43,139 nucleotides of DNA from Candidatus Chloroploca mongolica (GCF_004762035.2 NZ_SIJK02000042.1:1-43139); one strand, 5' to 3'; counted from the stretch's first letter, positions 17,158 to 25,817 are shown. Notes: generated from the letters alone by a model not told the origin. Made by a program: numbers and translations.

Positions 17158-17727
17158 CTAGACCCGCTCAATATACTCACCACTCCGGGTATCAATCTTC
17201 AAGCGATCGCCCTCATTGACAAACCCAGGCACCTGGATCACCGCCCCCGTCTCGAGCGTAGCCGCCTTGGTCACATTGGTTGCCGTATCACCGCGCACCG
17301 CAGTCGTCGTCTCGACGACTTCCAGTGCGACAAAGATCGGCAACTCAACGCCCAGCAAGACCTCACGGTCGGCATCATAGACGAGATCAGCATTATCGTT
17401 CTCTTTGAGGAAACGAGCCGCATCACCCATCATAGCTTCCGTAACAGGGATCTGATCGAAGGTACTGTTATCCATAAAAATCAAACTTTCGCCCTCGCGA
17501 TAGAGATACTGCATGGGCCGACGTTCAATCCGCACAATATCAATATCAGCCCCGGCGCGCAAGCGATCTTCCATCACCTTGCCATTATTAAGATTCTTCA
17601 GCTTGACACGCACAAAGGCACGCCAGTTGCCTGGCGCGACATGCTGAAATTCCACCACCTGAAAGAGGTCATTGTTGTAACGAATGACCATACCATTGCG
17701 CAAATCAGTTGTTGTTCCAGCCGCCAT
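17158..17727 (-). CDS. efp: Translation elongation factor P
   Basis: A 189-residue, full-length EF-P with the three expected beta-barrel domains (DLRNGMVIRYNNDLFQVVEF, the central MQYLYREGESLIFMDN and the C-terminal GAVIQVPGFVNEGDRLKIDTRSGEYIERV). EF-P binds the ribosome E site and relieves stalling at polyproline. The loop that normally carries the modified Lys or Arg reads HVAPGNWRAFVRV here, with Asn at the usual modified position. AAAAGGAG precedes the ATG. Auracyanin follows 20 bases downstream. Confidence 0.95.
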   Translation of the reverse strand: MAAGTTTDLRNGMVIRYNNDLFQVVEFQHVAPGNWRAFVRVKLKNLNNGKVMEDRLRAGADIDIVRIERRPMQYLYREGESLIFMDNSTFDQIPVTEAMMGDAARFLKENDNADLVYDADREVLLGVELPIFVALEVVETTTAVRGDTATNVTKAATLETGAVIQVPGFVNEGDRLKIDTRSGEYIERV

Positions 17728-17774
17728 CAGAAACTACTCCTTTTAAGGATATGAAGCTCTTTTTCAATAGTACC

Positions 17775-17803
17775 ACTATAGCCGGGGTCTGCGTTCTCGG
17801 CAA
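17775..17803 (-). promoter_or_regulatory. Promoter of efp-auracyanin
   Basis: Minus strand TTGCCG (17803-17798), 17-base spacer, TATAGT (17780-17775). The start point is near 17768, about 40 bases before the efp ATG. A TTGCCG -35 also appears at the bactofilin promoter. Confidence 0.65.
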
Positions 17804-17816
17804 GTTTTGGGTGAGG

Positions 17817-18533
17817 CTAGTAGAGCGACCCCACGACTTCGACGCCATTTTGCGCCAGATGGTGCAAAAAGAGCAGATGGTGCAAGTCACCATCATGCGC
17901 CATAATGCCGAGTTCATGCGCCACCTCTACGGGGGTATCAAAGGTATCGACCGTGGCGGCAGCCACCAAGACGCGACGCTGACGATTCAAGGCATTCGCT
18001 TCTAAACGCAAATGCATTGCGGCACTGTAGATACAGAGATCGGTGCAATCGCCCACGATAATGAAGGTTTCCAACGCGGGACGCTGGTCGAGCCACGCTT
18101 GAAATGTCGTGCCCAGGTGCGAACTGAGCGAATTTTTGGCAATGACCGTCATTTCATCGGCAAAAGGAAGCGCAGCGAGCTCGACGATCGTCTGGCTCTC
18201 TGCGGTGCCAGCGATGCAATGCGGCGGGTAGGCCGCAAACTCGGGAGCCTGCGGATCGTGGGTGTCCTGGGTCAAGACAAGGTTGCGCACCCCAAGCGCA
18301 TGCACACGCTGCATCAAGGCCGCCACTGGTTCGCTCAAGGCGGCGACCCGCGGCCCACTCAACGGGCCTGCTTTGCAAAAGCCGTTGATCATATCAACCG
18401 AAAGAACCATCACTCGCTCGGGCTGTGTCCCGATCACCTCGGCCAACGCAACTGTCGGTAAGGTCGCATACCACTGCTCGAGATAGCGGAGAAATTGGGC
18501 CGACCGTTCCGTCAAATGGGTCATTGTTGGCAT
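17817..18533 (-). CDS. Isochorismatase-fold cysteine hydrolase (nicotinamidase-like)
   Basis: A 238-residue hydrolase. The catalytic triad of the family is in place: Asp in LSVDMINGF, Lys in VIAKNSLSS and Cys in GDCTDLCIYSAA. TQDTHDPQAPEFAAYPPHCIAGT matches the metal-binding loop of nicotinamidases. It probably deamidates a small amide such as nicotinamide, though other amidohydrolase activities are possible. AAGGAGA precedes the ATG at 18533; an upstream in-frame ATG at 18566 has no such site. An operator overlaps its promoter. Confidence 0.85.
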   Translation of the reverse strand: MPTMTHLTERSAQFLRYLEQWYATLPTVALAEVIGTQPERVMVLSVDMINGFCKAGPLSGPRVAALSEPVAALMQRVHALGVRNLVLTQDTHDPQAPEFAAYPPHCIAGTAESQTIVELAALPFADEMTVIAKNSLSSHLGTTFQAWLDQRPALETFIIVGDCTDLCIYSAAMHLRLEANALNRQRRVLVAAATVDTFDTPVEVAHELGIMAHDGDLHHLLFLHHLAQNGVEVVGSLY

Positions 18534-18574
18534 CGTATCTTCTCCTTGAGGCTGGGCAAACCTCATGTAATTGA

Positions 18575-18597
18575 ATTAGTGTAAATACGACACTAAT
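18575..18597. promoter_or_regulatory. Operator: inverted repeat over the hydrolase promoter
   Basis: ATTAGTGT (18575-18582) and ACACTAAT (18590-18597) form a perfect 8-bp inverted repeat with a 7-base spacer. The right half overlaps the -10 box of the minus-strand promoter and the left half covers its start point, the standard place for a repressor. The factor is unknown. Confidence 0.7.
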
Positions 18598-18623
18598 ATA
18601 CCAGGAGAGGCGAGCTTTGTCAA
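18595..18623 (-). promoter_or_regulatory. Promoter of the isochorismatase-fold hydrolase
   Basis: Minus strand TTGACA (18623-18618), exactly 17 bases, then TATATT (18600-18595). Strong match; overlapped by the inverted repeat at 18575-18597. Confidence 0.75.
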
Positions 18624-18630
18624 GTGAATA

Positions 18631-18639
18631 TGGTATACT
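18631..18639 (+). promoter_or_regulatory. Extended -10 promoter of the aminotransferase gene
   Basis: TGGTATACT at 18631-18639 is an extended -10. Initiation near 18646 would be only about four bases before the ATG at 18650, giving a nearly leaderless mRNA. No good -35 is seen at standard spacing. Confidence 0.4.
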
Positions 18640-18649
18640 GGGAAGCACT

Positions 18650-19813
18650 ATGATCAGCAATGCAACGATAATCGCAACCGAACAGCAGCACACATCGGGG
18701 CTCTATCCCAAGCGTGGCGTAGCACTGATACGTGGCGAAGGGGCGCGGCTTTATGATGCGGATGGCCGGGTCTACATTGATTGTGTTGGCGGGCAAGGGG
18801 CGGCCAATCTGGGCCATTGCCATCCGGCGGTAGTCGCTGCGATCCAGGCTCAGGCAGCAACCCTGATGAGTTGTCCCGAGATCTTTTACAACGACCAGCG
18901 CGCTGCGTACTTGCAGGCACTCGCGGGTGTGCTGCCCTTTCCGGCACGGATCTTCCTCTGCAATTCAGGGGCCGAAGCGATCGAGGCAGGCCTCAAGTTT
19001 GCCCGCCTTCTGAGCGGTCGCCACGAGGTGGTCGCGACGATGCGAGGGTTCCATGGGCGTACGATGGGTGCGCTCAGTGCAACCTGGGAACCAAAGTATC
19101 GCGAGCCTTTTGCGCCGCTCGTGCCTGGCTTTGCCCACGTGCCCTATGGCGATGCCGAAGCCCTGGACAACCGGGTCAATGCGTCTACCGCAGCGGTCTT
19201 GCTTGAGCCAGTCCAGGGAGAGGGGGGGGTGCGCCCCGCCCCGGCAGGCTATCTTGAGGCAGCGCGTACGATCTGTGATCGTCACGGGGCCTTGTTACTG
19301 ATTGATGAAGTGCAGACAGGCTTTGGCCGAACTGGGCGGCTCTTTGCGCTTGAACATAGTGGGGTTGTGCCCGACATCCTGTTGCTCGCCAAAAGCATTG
19401 CGGCAGGGTTGCCGATGGGGGCCGTCGCCATCCACGAACGCCACGGGAGTCTGCCGGGCGGGGCGCATGGCACCACCTTTGGGGGCAATCCGCTGCTCTG
19501 TGCTGCGGCCCACGCAGCCCTGCAGGCCTACCACGATGAAGACCTGCCGCGCCAGGCAGCCGAGAAAGGGGCATGGTTGCTTGATCGGCTGACTGCTTTG
19601 CACTTACCGCCGGTCCGTGAAATCCGGGGCCTTGGCTTGCTGGTTGGACTTGAATTGAAAACCCGGGTGCAACCCTACCTCCAGGCACTCCTTGATCAGG
19701 GTGTGCTCGCCTTGCCCGCAGGCCCCAATGTACTGCGCCTGTTACCCCCTCTGGTCATTGGTTACGACGACCTCGAACAGGTCATCGCAGCGCTACAGAC
19801 GGTGCTATCATAG
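18650..19813 (+). CDS. Class III aminotransferase, ArgD/LysJ type
   Basis: A 387-residue PLP enzyme. It has EQQHTSGLYPKRGVALIRGEG at the N terminus, CNSGAEAIEAGLKFAR for phosphate binding, MRGFHGRTMGALSATW, LLIDEVQTGFGRTG (PLP Asp) and LLLAKSIAAGLPMG with the Schiff-base lysine near residue 246. This pattern is that of acetylornithine aminotransferase or the LysW-aminoadipate-semialdehyde aminotransferase of lysine synthesis; the two cannot be separated here. An in-frame TTG at 18617 overlaps the divergent promoter, so the ATG is preferred. The exopolyphosphatase gene follows 14 bases later. Confidence 0.88.
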   Translation: MISNATIIATEQQHTSGLYPKRGVALIRGEGARLYDADGRVYIDCVGGQGAANLGHCHPAVVAAIQAQAATLMSCPEIFYNDQRAAYLQALAGVLPFPARIFLCNSGAEAIEAGLKFARLLSGRHEVVATMRGFHGRTMGALSATWEPKYREPFAPLVPGFAHVPYGDAEALDNRVNASTAAVLLEPVQGEGGVRPAPAGYLEAARTICDRHGALLLIDEVQTGFGRTGRLFALEHSGVVPDILLLAKSIAAGLPMGAVAIHERHGSLPGGAHGTTFGGNPLLCAAAHAALQAYHDEDLPRQAAEKGAWLLDRLTALHLPPVREIRGLGLLVGLELKTRVQPYLQALLDQGVLALPAGPNVLRLLPPLVIGYDDLEQVIAALQTVLS

Positions 19814-19827
19814 AAATCGGATCGCAG

Positions 19828-21333
19828 ATGCAAAAGATCGGCATTATTGATCTTGGATCGAACACGACCCGTCTCATTGTGATGGCCTATGAGCTAGAAC
19901 GATGCTTTCGCCTGGTTGACGAAGTGAGCGAAGTCGTCCGCCTTGCCGAAGGTGTCGGCGCCACGGGCAGGCTTCAACCAAAACCTATTCGGCGGGCCGT
20001 GGTTGCCCTCAGCATGTTTGAAACCCTCTGCCGCCGCACGGGGGTGGATCAGGTCATTGCCGTGGGTACCAGCGCCATCCGGGAAGCCGCGAATCAGCAC
20101 GAGTTCTGGGATGCGCTGAGGGCTGAAACAACGCTTGACTTACGCATCATCAGCGCCCAGGAAGAAGCGTTTTACGGCTTTGTCGGCACGGCCAATGCGC
20201 TCGGCTTGCGCAATGGCTTCACATTTGACACTGGTGGCGGCTCGACTCAAGTTGTGGCCGTGCGCAATGGGCAACCAACCGAGACCTATTCGGTACAGGC
20301 TGGCGTAGTGCGGTTTACCGAGCGTTATGTCACCAGTGATCCGATCAGCAAACGCGATCTGCGCAACCTCCGCCAGGCTGCGCAAGAATCATTCGCAGGC
20401 CTGACATGGTTGCAAGCTCACCCCAATTATCGCCTGGCTGGGATGGGGGGAACTATTCGTACCCTGGCCCGGATTGACCAGAAACAGCGACAGTACCCAC
20501 TTGACCGGGTTCATGGATATCAGTTGAGTCGCGAAGCGCTGAGCAACATCATTGAAGTCTTAAGTCGCTCGAATCGGCGCGAACGCGAGCAGATTCCGGG
20601 GCTCAAAACCGATCGCACTGATGTCACCCTGGCCGGAGCGATCATCATTGAACAACTGATGATGTGTGGACGCTTTGAGAGCCTGACGGTCAGCGGTCAG
20701 GGCGTGCGCGAGGGGCTTTTCTATGCCCATTTCCTGCAGGGCATTGAACCGCCACTGCTCAATAATCCCCGAACTTTTAGCATCAAAAACCTGGCCCGCC
20801 TGAGCAACTATGAAGAGGCCCACTGCGACAAGGTTGGTTCGCTGAGCCAGAGTCTCTTTGATCAACTCGCCCCATTGCACAGCTACGGGGCCTGGGAACG
20901 TGAATTACTTGGATATGCCGCGATCATTCATGACATCGGCGTAGCCGTTGGCTATTACGACCATCACAAACACAGCGAATATCTAGTGTATAACGGAACC
21001 TTGCTTGGCTTCACCCATCGCGAGATTGCCATTCTTGGGGCGCTGGTGCGCAACCATCGCAAAGGTCAGGCTGATCTCTCGCCGTATGCCCAAATTTTCG
21101 CAGCCGATGATAGTCAGCGCATTGCCCGGCTGAGTTCGCTGTTACGCATTGCCGAGTATCTGGAACGCAGCAAAAGCCAGGTCGTCCGAGCGGTGCGCGT
21201 TGAACTGGGCGAAAGCATCCGTATCGTGGTTGAAGCTGATGGCGATGCCTCGGTTGGCATCTGGGATGCCAACCGGCGCACCGGCCTCTTTCGCAAAGCG
21301 TTCGAACGCGACGTTGAGATTGTGCAGGGCTGA
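19828..21333 (+). CDS. ppx: Exopolyphosphatase / Ppx-GppA family
   Basis: A 501-residue phosphatase. The N-terminal actin-like ASKHA fold shows GIIDLGSNTTRLIV, AVGTSAIREAAN, the FTFDTGGGSTQVV phosphate loop and RLAGMGGTIRTLA. The C-terminal half has an HD-type domain (IIHDIGVAVGYYDHHKHSEYLVYN). It removes terminal phosphates from polyphosphate or converts pppGpp to ppGpp. It is co-transcribed with the aminotransferase (14-base gap). Confidence 0.93.
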   Translation: MQKIGIIDLGSNTTRLIVMAYELERCFRLVDEVSEVVRLAEGVGATGRLQPKPIRRAVVALSMFETLCRRTGVDQVIAVGTSAIREAANQHEFWDALRAETTLDLRIISAQEEAFYGFVGTANALGLRNGFTFDTGGGSTQVVAVRNGQPTETYSVQAGVVRFTERYVTSDPISKRDLRNLRQAAQESFAGLTWLQAHPNYRLAGMGGTIRTLARIDQKQRQYPLDRVHGYQLSREALSNIIEVLSRSNRREREQIPGLKTDRTDVTLAGAIIIEQLMMCGRFESLTVSGQGVREGLFYAHFLQGIEPPLLNNPRTFSIKNLARLSNYEEAHCDKVGSLSQSLFDQLAPLHSYGAWERELLGYAAIIHDIGVAVGYYDHHKHSEYLVYNGTLLGFTHREIAILGALVRNHRKGQADLSPYAQIFAADDSQRIARLSSLLRIAEYLERSKSQVVRAVRVELGESIRIVVEADGDASVGIWDANRRTGLFRKAFERDVEIVQG

Positions 21334-21335
21334 TG

Positions 21336-21385
21336 TTGTGACCTCAGGGCCTGTGCTATAATGCACAGGATGGCACACACTGTGC
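21336..21385 (+). promoter_or_regulatory. nrdR promoter embedded in palindromes
   Basis: TTGTGA (21336-21341) and TATAAT (21357-21362) lie 15 bases apart and TGC precedes the -10, giving an extended -10. The -10 is flanked symmetrically by CCTGTGC (21350-21356) and GCACAGG (21363-21369). A second pair, GCACA (21373-21377) and TGTGC (21381-21385), follows. Four TGTGC half-sites in 35 bases suggest an operator. Confidence 0.6.
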
Positions 21386-21401
21386 GGTTTATGGATAGCC
21401 T

Positions 21402-21857
21402 ATGCGCTGCCCTTCATGCTCGTATGCTGAAACTGAAGTTCTGGACACGCGTAAGCTGAATGACGGTGAGATGACACGTCGTCGGCGCAAATGTCGCGCC
21501 TGTGGGCGACGTTTCACGACCTATGAACGGGTCGAGACGGTCAGTTTGACGATAGTCAAAAAAGACGGCAAACGTGAACCGTACGACCGCGAAAAGATGA
21601 TGCGGGGGATACGCACCGCCTGTTATCGTCGCCCGATTGCCGTAACCCGGATGGAACAACTTGTCAACGATGTGGAAAATGCGATCATGGCGATTGACGA
21701 CCAGGAGATCAGCAGTACTGCTATCGGTGACGAGGTGATGCGCCGCCTTCGTGAACTCGATGATGTAGCCTATATCCGTTTCGCTTCGGTCTATCGCTCG
21801 TTTGCCGATATTGGCAAACTCCGTGAAGCCGTTGATGAACTCTTAGAGAATTCATAA
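21402..21857 (+). CDS. nrdR: Transcriptional repressor NrdR
   Basis: A 151-residue regulator of ribonucleotide reductase genes. The N-terminal zinc ribbon (CPSC...CRACGRRF) and the following ATP-cone domain ([21 protein letters not shown]...) are complete. NrdR senses ATP/dATP and binds tandem NrdR boxes. No nrd genes occur in this window. It begins a run continuing into fabG and accC. Confidence 0.97.
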   Translation: MRCPSCSYAETEVLDTRKLNDGEMTRRRRKCRACGRRFTTYERVETVSLTIVKKDGKREPYDREKMMRGIRTACYRRPIAVTRMEQLVNDVENAIMAIDDQEISSTAIGDEVMRRLRELDDVAYIRFASVYRSFADIGKLREAVDELLENS

Positions 21858-21875
21858 TGTTGGGAGCAATGTCGG

Positions 21876-22790
21876 ATGAGTGTTGATACAAGGCCCGAGC
21901 AGCGCGAACAGAGTGCGCCCGAGGCAAGCACCCCTCGGCTCAGTTGGAGTGAACGCGTTGTCGGCTCGTTCAAACGTGTCGAGTGGCAGCAAACCCTCCT
22001 GATTGCCCTGATGATGGCAATCGGCTGGTGTGCGCTCTTCCTCGGAAGCAGTATCTTGCAGATTCTTGCGGGGATTGTGCCGGTAATGGCGGGCCTCTAC
22101 CTTGGTCGTCGGGTTAAAGGTGACTGGTTGACGCATGGTCTGGTGCTGGGTGTGGCCGGATTTTTCTTTGGTCTGGTTGTTGTTTTGATCTACGGTGGGC
22201 TCGGCGAAGCAGGCTTTGTTGAATTGCCAGCCTTGCAAATTAATCCTGAGGGTGAACCCACGCAGGTCACGATGCAAGAGTTGCTCTTTTTCTATGCCAC
22301 CTTCTCGGTCTTTGCCCTGATCCCGTTTCCGGCGTTCGGCACCGTCATGTCTGGACGAGCCGAGCAGCGCAATCGGCAGTTGCAGCAAGAGGTTGCCGAG
22401 CGTGGTGGGCGGCTCGAACGACCGGGCGTTGTGCGGACGTTGGAGGATCTGCGCGGGCTCTCGTTGCCCCAACTTGGCTCCTTTGTGCTGAACCTGTATC
22501 GCAAGAAGGGCTTTGAATTTACGGATTATCGGTTTACCGATAAAGACAAACACCTCGATCTCGACATGGTGTATGAAGGTGAGGCGTATATCTTACGTTT
22601 GACCGTTGCCGACAAAGTCCGCCCCGGTACGCTGGAGAGTCTGATCCAGGATATGCGCCGACGCTCGATCAACAAAGGCCTGGTGCTCACATCGACCGAA
22701 TTCACGCCCGATGCGATGAAGAGCGGGCGTGATCGCAAAAATATCATCTTGATTGATGGGCAAACCCTCTTTGATATCTCGGAGAGTTAA
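21876..22790 (+). CDS. Membrane protein with degenerate Mrr-like nuclease domain
   Basis: A 304-residue protein. Three or four hydrophobic helices occupy residues about 40-155. The C-terminal part (about 190-304) reads as a restriction-endonuclease-like Mrr domain: SFVLNLYRKKGFEF, HLDLDMVYEGE, INKGLVLTSTEFTPDAMKSG and NIILIDGQTLFDI. The usual catalytic (Q/E)xK strand is ILRLTVAD here, so the lysine is missing and nuclease activity is doubtful. A binding or regulatory role at the membrane is an inference. It lies 18 bases after nrdR and 5 before fabG. Confidence 0.75.
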   Translation: MSVDTRPEQREQSAPEASTPRLSWSERVVGSFKRVEWQQTLLIALMMAIGWCALFLGSSILQILAGIVPVMAGLYLGRRVKGDWLTHGLVLGVAGFFFGLVVVLIYGGLGEAGFVELPALQINPEGEPTQVTMQELLFFYATFSVFALIPFPAFGTVMSGRAEQRNRQLQQEVAERGGRLERPGVVRTLEDLRGLSLPQLGSFVLNLYRKKGFEFTDYRFTDKDKHLDLDMVYEGEAYILRLTVADKVRPGTLESLIQDMRRRSINKGLVLTSTEFTPDAMKSGRDRKNIILIDGQTLFDISES

Positions 22791-22795
22791 CGCGG

Positions 22796-23551
22796 ATGAA
22801 GGTAGACCTGACAGGACGAGTTGCCCTGGTGACTGGCGCAGGCCGTGGCATCGGGCGGGCGATTGCGCTTGAACTGGCCGAAGCAGGGGCAACAGTCGTG
22901 GTAAACTATCGTGAGAGTGCCGTTGGAGCCGCCGAGGTTGTGGAGACTATTACGGCCAGCGGTGGGAAAGCCATGGCGCTTCAGGCCGATGTGAGTGAGA
23001 GCGACGGTGTTGAGGCGATGGTCAAGACGGTGCTTGTGACCTATGAACGGCTCGACATTCTCGTCAACAACGCGGGAATCACACGTGATGGCCTGCTCTT
23101 GCGGATGAAGAATGAGGACTTTGACCAGGTCATCGCCACCAACCTGCGCAGCGTGTTTGTCTGTACACGCGCCGTGTTGCGCCAGATGAGCAAGCAGCGC
23201 AGCGGGCGAATTATCAACCTCGCCTCGGTCATCGGGTTAATAGGCAATGCCGGCCAGGCGAACTACAGTGCCGCAAAAGCGGGTATCATTGGCTTTACCA
23301 AAGCAACAGCCCGTGAAATGGCTGGGCGCAACGTGACGGTCAATGCGGTTGCACCAGGTTTTATCGAAACTGAGATGACCAATGTCTTGAATGACGAAAC
23401 GCGCACAGCGATTCTCGAGACAATTCCCCTCGGGCGTTTTGGTCAGGCCCGTGAGGTAGCACAACTCGTCTGTTTTTTGGCTTCTGATGCGGCAGCCTAT
23501 CTGACCGGGCAAACAATAACGATTGATGGCGGCATGGTGATGCATTCCTAG
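22796..23551 (+). CDS. fabG: 3-oxoacyl-ACP reductase
   Basis: A 251-residue short-chain dehydrogenase that reduces 3-oxoacyl-ACP with NADPH in fatty-acid elongation. TGAGRGIG is the cofactor loop, NNAG follows, and the catalytic Ser, Tyr and Lys occur as INLASVIG and YSAAKAG. The C-terminal ITIDGGMVM matches FabG. It is followed by accC after 21 bases and shares a strand and run with acpP. Confidence 0.93.
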   Translation: MKVDLTGRVALVTGAGRGIGRAIALELAEAGATVVVNYRESAVGAAEVVETITASGGKAMALQADVSESDGVEAMVKTVLVTYERLDILVNNAGITRDGLLLRMKNEDFDQVIATNLRSVFVCTRAVLRQMSKQRSGRIINLASVIGLIGNAGQANYSAAKAGIIGFTKATAREMAGRNVTVNAVAPGFIETEMTNVLNDETRTAILETIPLGRFGQAREVAQLVCFLASDAAAYLTGQTITIDGGMVMHS

Positions 23552-23572
23552 CTTGTCAGAAATGGCGGAACA

Positions 23573-24946
23573 ATGCTTAACAAAGTGCTGGTAGCAAACA
23601 GGGGCGAGATCGCAGTTCGGATTATACGGGCATGCCAGGAACTGGGCATCAAGAGCGTCGCGGCCTTTAGTGAGGCTGATCGCGACTCGCTGGCCGTACG
23701 TATGGCCGACGAGGCGGTTTGTATCGGGCCACCGCCTCCTGCACGTTCGTATCTTAATCCACCGGCCCTGATCAGTGCGGCCCTGATCACCGGGTGCGAT
23801 GCGGTGCATCCCGGCTACGGCTTCCTCTCGGAGAACCCCTATTTTGCCGAGATGTGTGCCGACTGCAACCTCGAATTTATCGGGCCGACCGCCGAGACAA
23901 TGCGGCTGATGGGAGATAAGTCGATTGGACGCCAGACAATGCGCACAGCCGGCGTCCCCACCGTACCTGGCTCGGAGGGAGAACTCAAGAGTATCGAAGA
24001 AGCGGTTGAGCTTGCCCGTCAGATTGGCTATCCGGTACTGCTCAAACCATCGGCTGGTGGCGGTGGACGAGGCATGCGCGTTGCCAATGACGAGAGCGAC
24101 CTCGTTCGTGCGTTTCCCACAGCACGTGCTGAAGCTGAAGCGGCCTTTGGTCGCGGCGATCTGTTGCTCGAGAAGTTTCTGACCAAAGTGCGCCACGTCG
24201 AGATCCAGGTGCTTGCAGATAAGCACGGCCACGCGATTCATCTCGGTGAACGCGATTGTTCAGCCCAGCGCCGCCACCAGAAGATTCTCGAAGAAGCGCC
24301 TTCACCAATTGTGAGCCCCGAAGTACGTGAGCGGATGGGCCGCGATGCGCTGAGCGGCATCACCTCGATCGGGTATGTCAATGCAGGTACCCTGGAATTT
24401 CTGATGGATCAAGAGGGCAATTACTATTTTATCGAGATGAATACCCGCATCCAGGTCGAGCATCCGGTGACGGAACAGGTCACTGGGGTCGATCTCGTAC
24501 GCTGGCAGTTGATGATTGCCGCAGGCGAACGCTTGACGCTCCAACAGAAAGATATTACAATAGCTCGGCATGCGGTGGAATGTCGCATCAACGCCGAAGA
24601 TCCTGAGCGCGACTTTTTGCCAGCTGGCGGTGAAATCGAGTTTTATCTGCCGCCTGGCGGTCCTGGTGTGCGTGTCGATTCGCATCTTTATGCGGGTTAT
24701 ACGCCTCCAGGCAACTACGACTCGTTGCTCGCCAAGATTATCACCTTTGGCGAGACCCGTGACGATGCGCTCAATCGTATGCGGCGAGCCTTGCACGAGT
24801 GTGTTATTACGGGGATCAAGACAACGATACCGTTCCAACTGGTCTTGATTGATGATCCGGAATTTCGGGCGGCCCGCCATCATACTGGCTACGTCGCAGA
24901 TCTGTTGCGCCAGTGGAAAGAAGAACGCGCAGCAGCGCTGGTGTGA
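23573..24946 (+). CDS. accC: Acetyl-CoA carboxylase, biotin carboxylase subunit
   Basis: A 457-residue ATP-grasp enzyme that carboxylates the biotin of AccB. VLVANRGEIAVRIIRACQEL opens the protein; KPSAGGGGRGMR is the ATP loop, and IEMNTRIQVEHPVTE and RIQVEHPVTEQVTG carry the catalytic residues. The length matches a stand-alone AccC. Its partner accB is not in the window. Confidence 0.96.
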   Translation: MLNKVLVANRGEIAVRIIRACQELGIKSVAAFSEADRDSLAVRMADEAVCIGPPPPARSYLNPPALISAALITGCDAVHPGYGFLSENPYFAEMCADCNLEFIGPTAETMRLMGDKSIGRQTMRTAGVPTVPGSEGELKSIEEAVELARQIGYPVLLKPSAGGGGRGMRVANDESDLVRAFPTARAEAEAAFGRGDLLLEKFLTKVRHVEIQVLADKHGHAIHLGERDCSAQRRHQKILEEAPSPIVSPEVRERMGRDALSGITSIGYVNAGTLEFLMDQEGNYYFIEMNTRIQVEHPVTEQVTGVDLVRWQLMIAAGERLTLQQKDITIARHAVECRINAEDPERDFLPAGGEIEFYLPPGGPGVRVDSHLYAGYTPPGNYDSLLAKIITFGETRDDALNRMRRALHECVITGIKTTIPFQLVLIDDPEFRAARHHTGYVADLLRQWKEERAAALV

Positions 24947-25057
24947 TTGTGACCTGTTGCTTAACAACTGTCACCAGTCTCTGTGACCGTACATGGTTGC
25001 ATCAACTGGCAGGTCTACGCCCGATGGTACGTCTGTCCCTGATCGGGGAGGTTCCCT

Positions 25058-25489
25058 GTGGGTAGTCTACGTCATCGCGTGCGGGTTGCCACGCTCCAGA
25101 TCCTTTTTGAGGTTGATGCGACGGATCATGCACTCGATGTGGTTTATGAGCGTCGTCGTGAAGAGGATCACGTAACCGGTGATGGGGTGGAGTTTCTGCA
25201 TCGTCTGGTTTTTGGTGTCTGGGAACATCGCTCGTATCTTGATCGCATTATTGAAGAGGCGGCCCCCAACTGGCCCTTGCTCCAGATGCCAGGTGTTGAT
25301 AAAGCGATTTTACGAATCGCACTGTTTGAACTTCTGCTCGATGAGGTTGAGCAGACCCCTGTAAAAGCAGTGATCAACGAAGCGGTTGAACTTGCCAAAC
25401 AGTTTGGAAGCGATAATTCGAGTCGTTTTGTGAATGGGGTTCTTGGAACTGTGGTCAACCGCTATCGGTCAGAACCTGACGAATTGTAG
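25058..25489 (+). CDS. nusB: Transcription antitermination factor NusB
   Basis: A 143-residue all-helical RNA-binding protein, partner of NusE/S10 in rRNA antitermination. It begins with [16 protein letters not shown] and ends with [29 protein letters not shown], the most conserved NusB block. The start is a GTG, set by GGGGAGG seven bases upstream. acpP begins 16 bases after the stop. Confidence 0.93.
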   Translation: MGSLRHRVRVATLQILFEVDATDHALDVVYERRREEDHVTGDGVEFLHRLVFGVWEHRSYLDRIIEEAAPNWPLLQMPGVDKAILRIALFELLLDEVEQTPVKAVINEAVELAKQFGSDNSSRFVNGVLGTVVNRYRSEPDEL

Positions 25490-25505
25490 AAAGGGTGACA
25501 TATCT

Positions 25506-25757
25506 ATGGCTTCGCCTGAAGTTGAGGACCGTCTGAAGAAGATTATCGCTGAGCAGTTGGGGGTGGACGAGAGCAAGATCGTTCCCAGTGCTTCGTTTGC
25601 GAAAGATCTGAATGCCGACTCGTTGGATCTTGTTGAACTGATTATGTCAATCGAAGAAGAGTTCGGGGTTGAGATTAGTGATGCCGAGGCCGAGAAGATC
25701 CTGACCGTTGAAGACGCGCTCATGTATCTTGATGCGCATGCGACTGCGAGTGAATAA
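25506..25757 (+). CDS. acpP: Acyl carrier protein
   Basis: An 83-residue acidic carrier protein. The phosphopantetheine serine lies in [12 protein letters not shown], near residue 39. [11 protein letters not shown]-like N terminus and [23 protein letters not shown] match housekeeping ACP. The ATG at 25506 follows GAAAGGGTG; a longer in-frame frame from 25434 overlaps nusB and is rejected. A strong terminator follows. Confidence 0.96.
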   Translation: MASPEVEDRLKKIIAEQLGVDESKIVPSASFAKDLNADSLDLVELIMSIEEEFGVEISDAEAEKILTVEDALMYLDAHATASE

Positions 25758-25817
25758 CGCTTTGTAGGAAAACTATTCCATCATTACAATCCACTTTTAC
25801 GCTGTTGAGCCATGTTC

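Noticed and set aside
18617-18649. TTG start for the aminotransferase
   Set aside because: The extra residues overlap the divergent promoter and have no similarity to the family N terminus; the ATG at 18650 fits.
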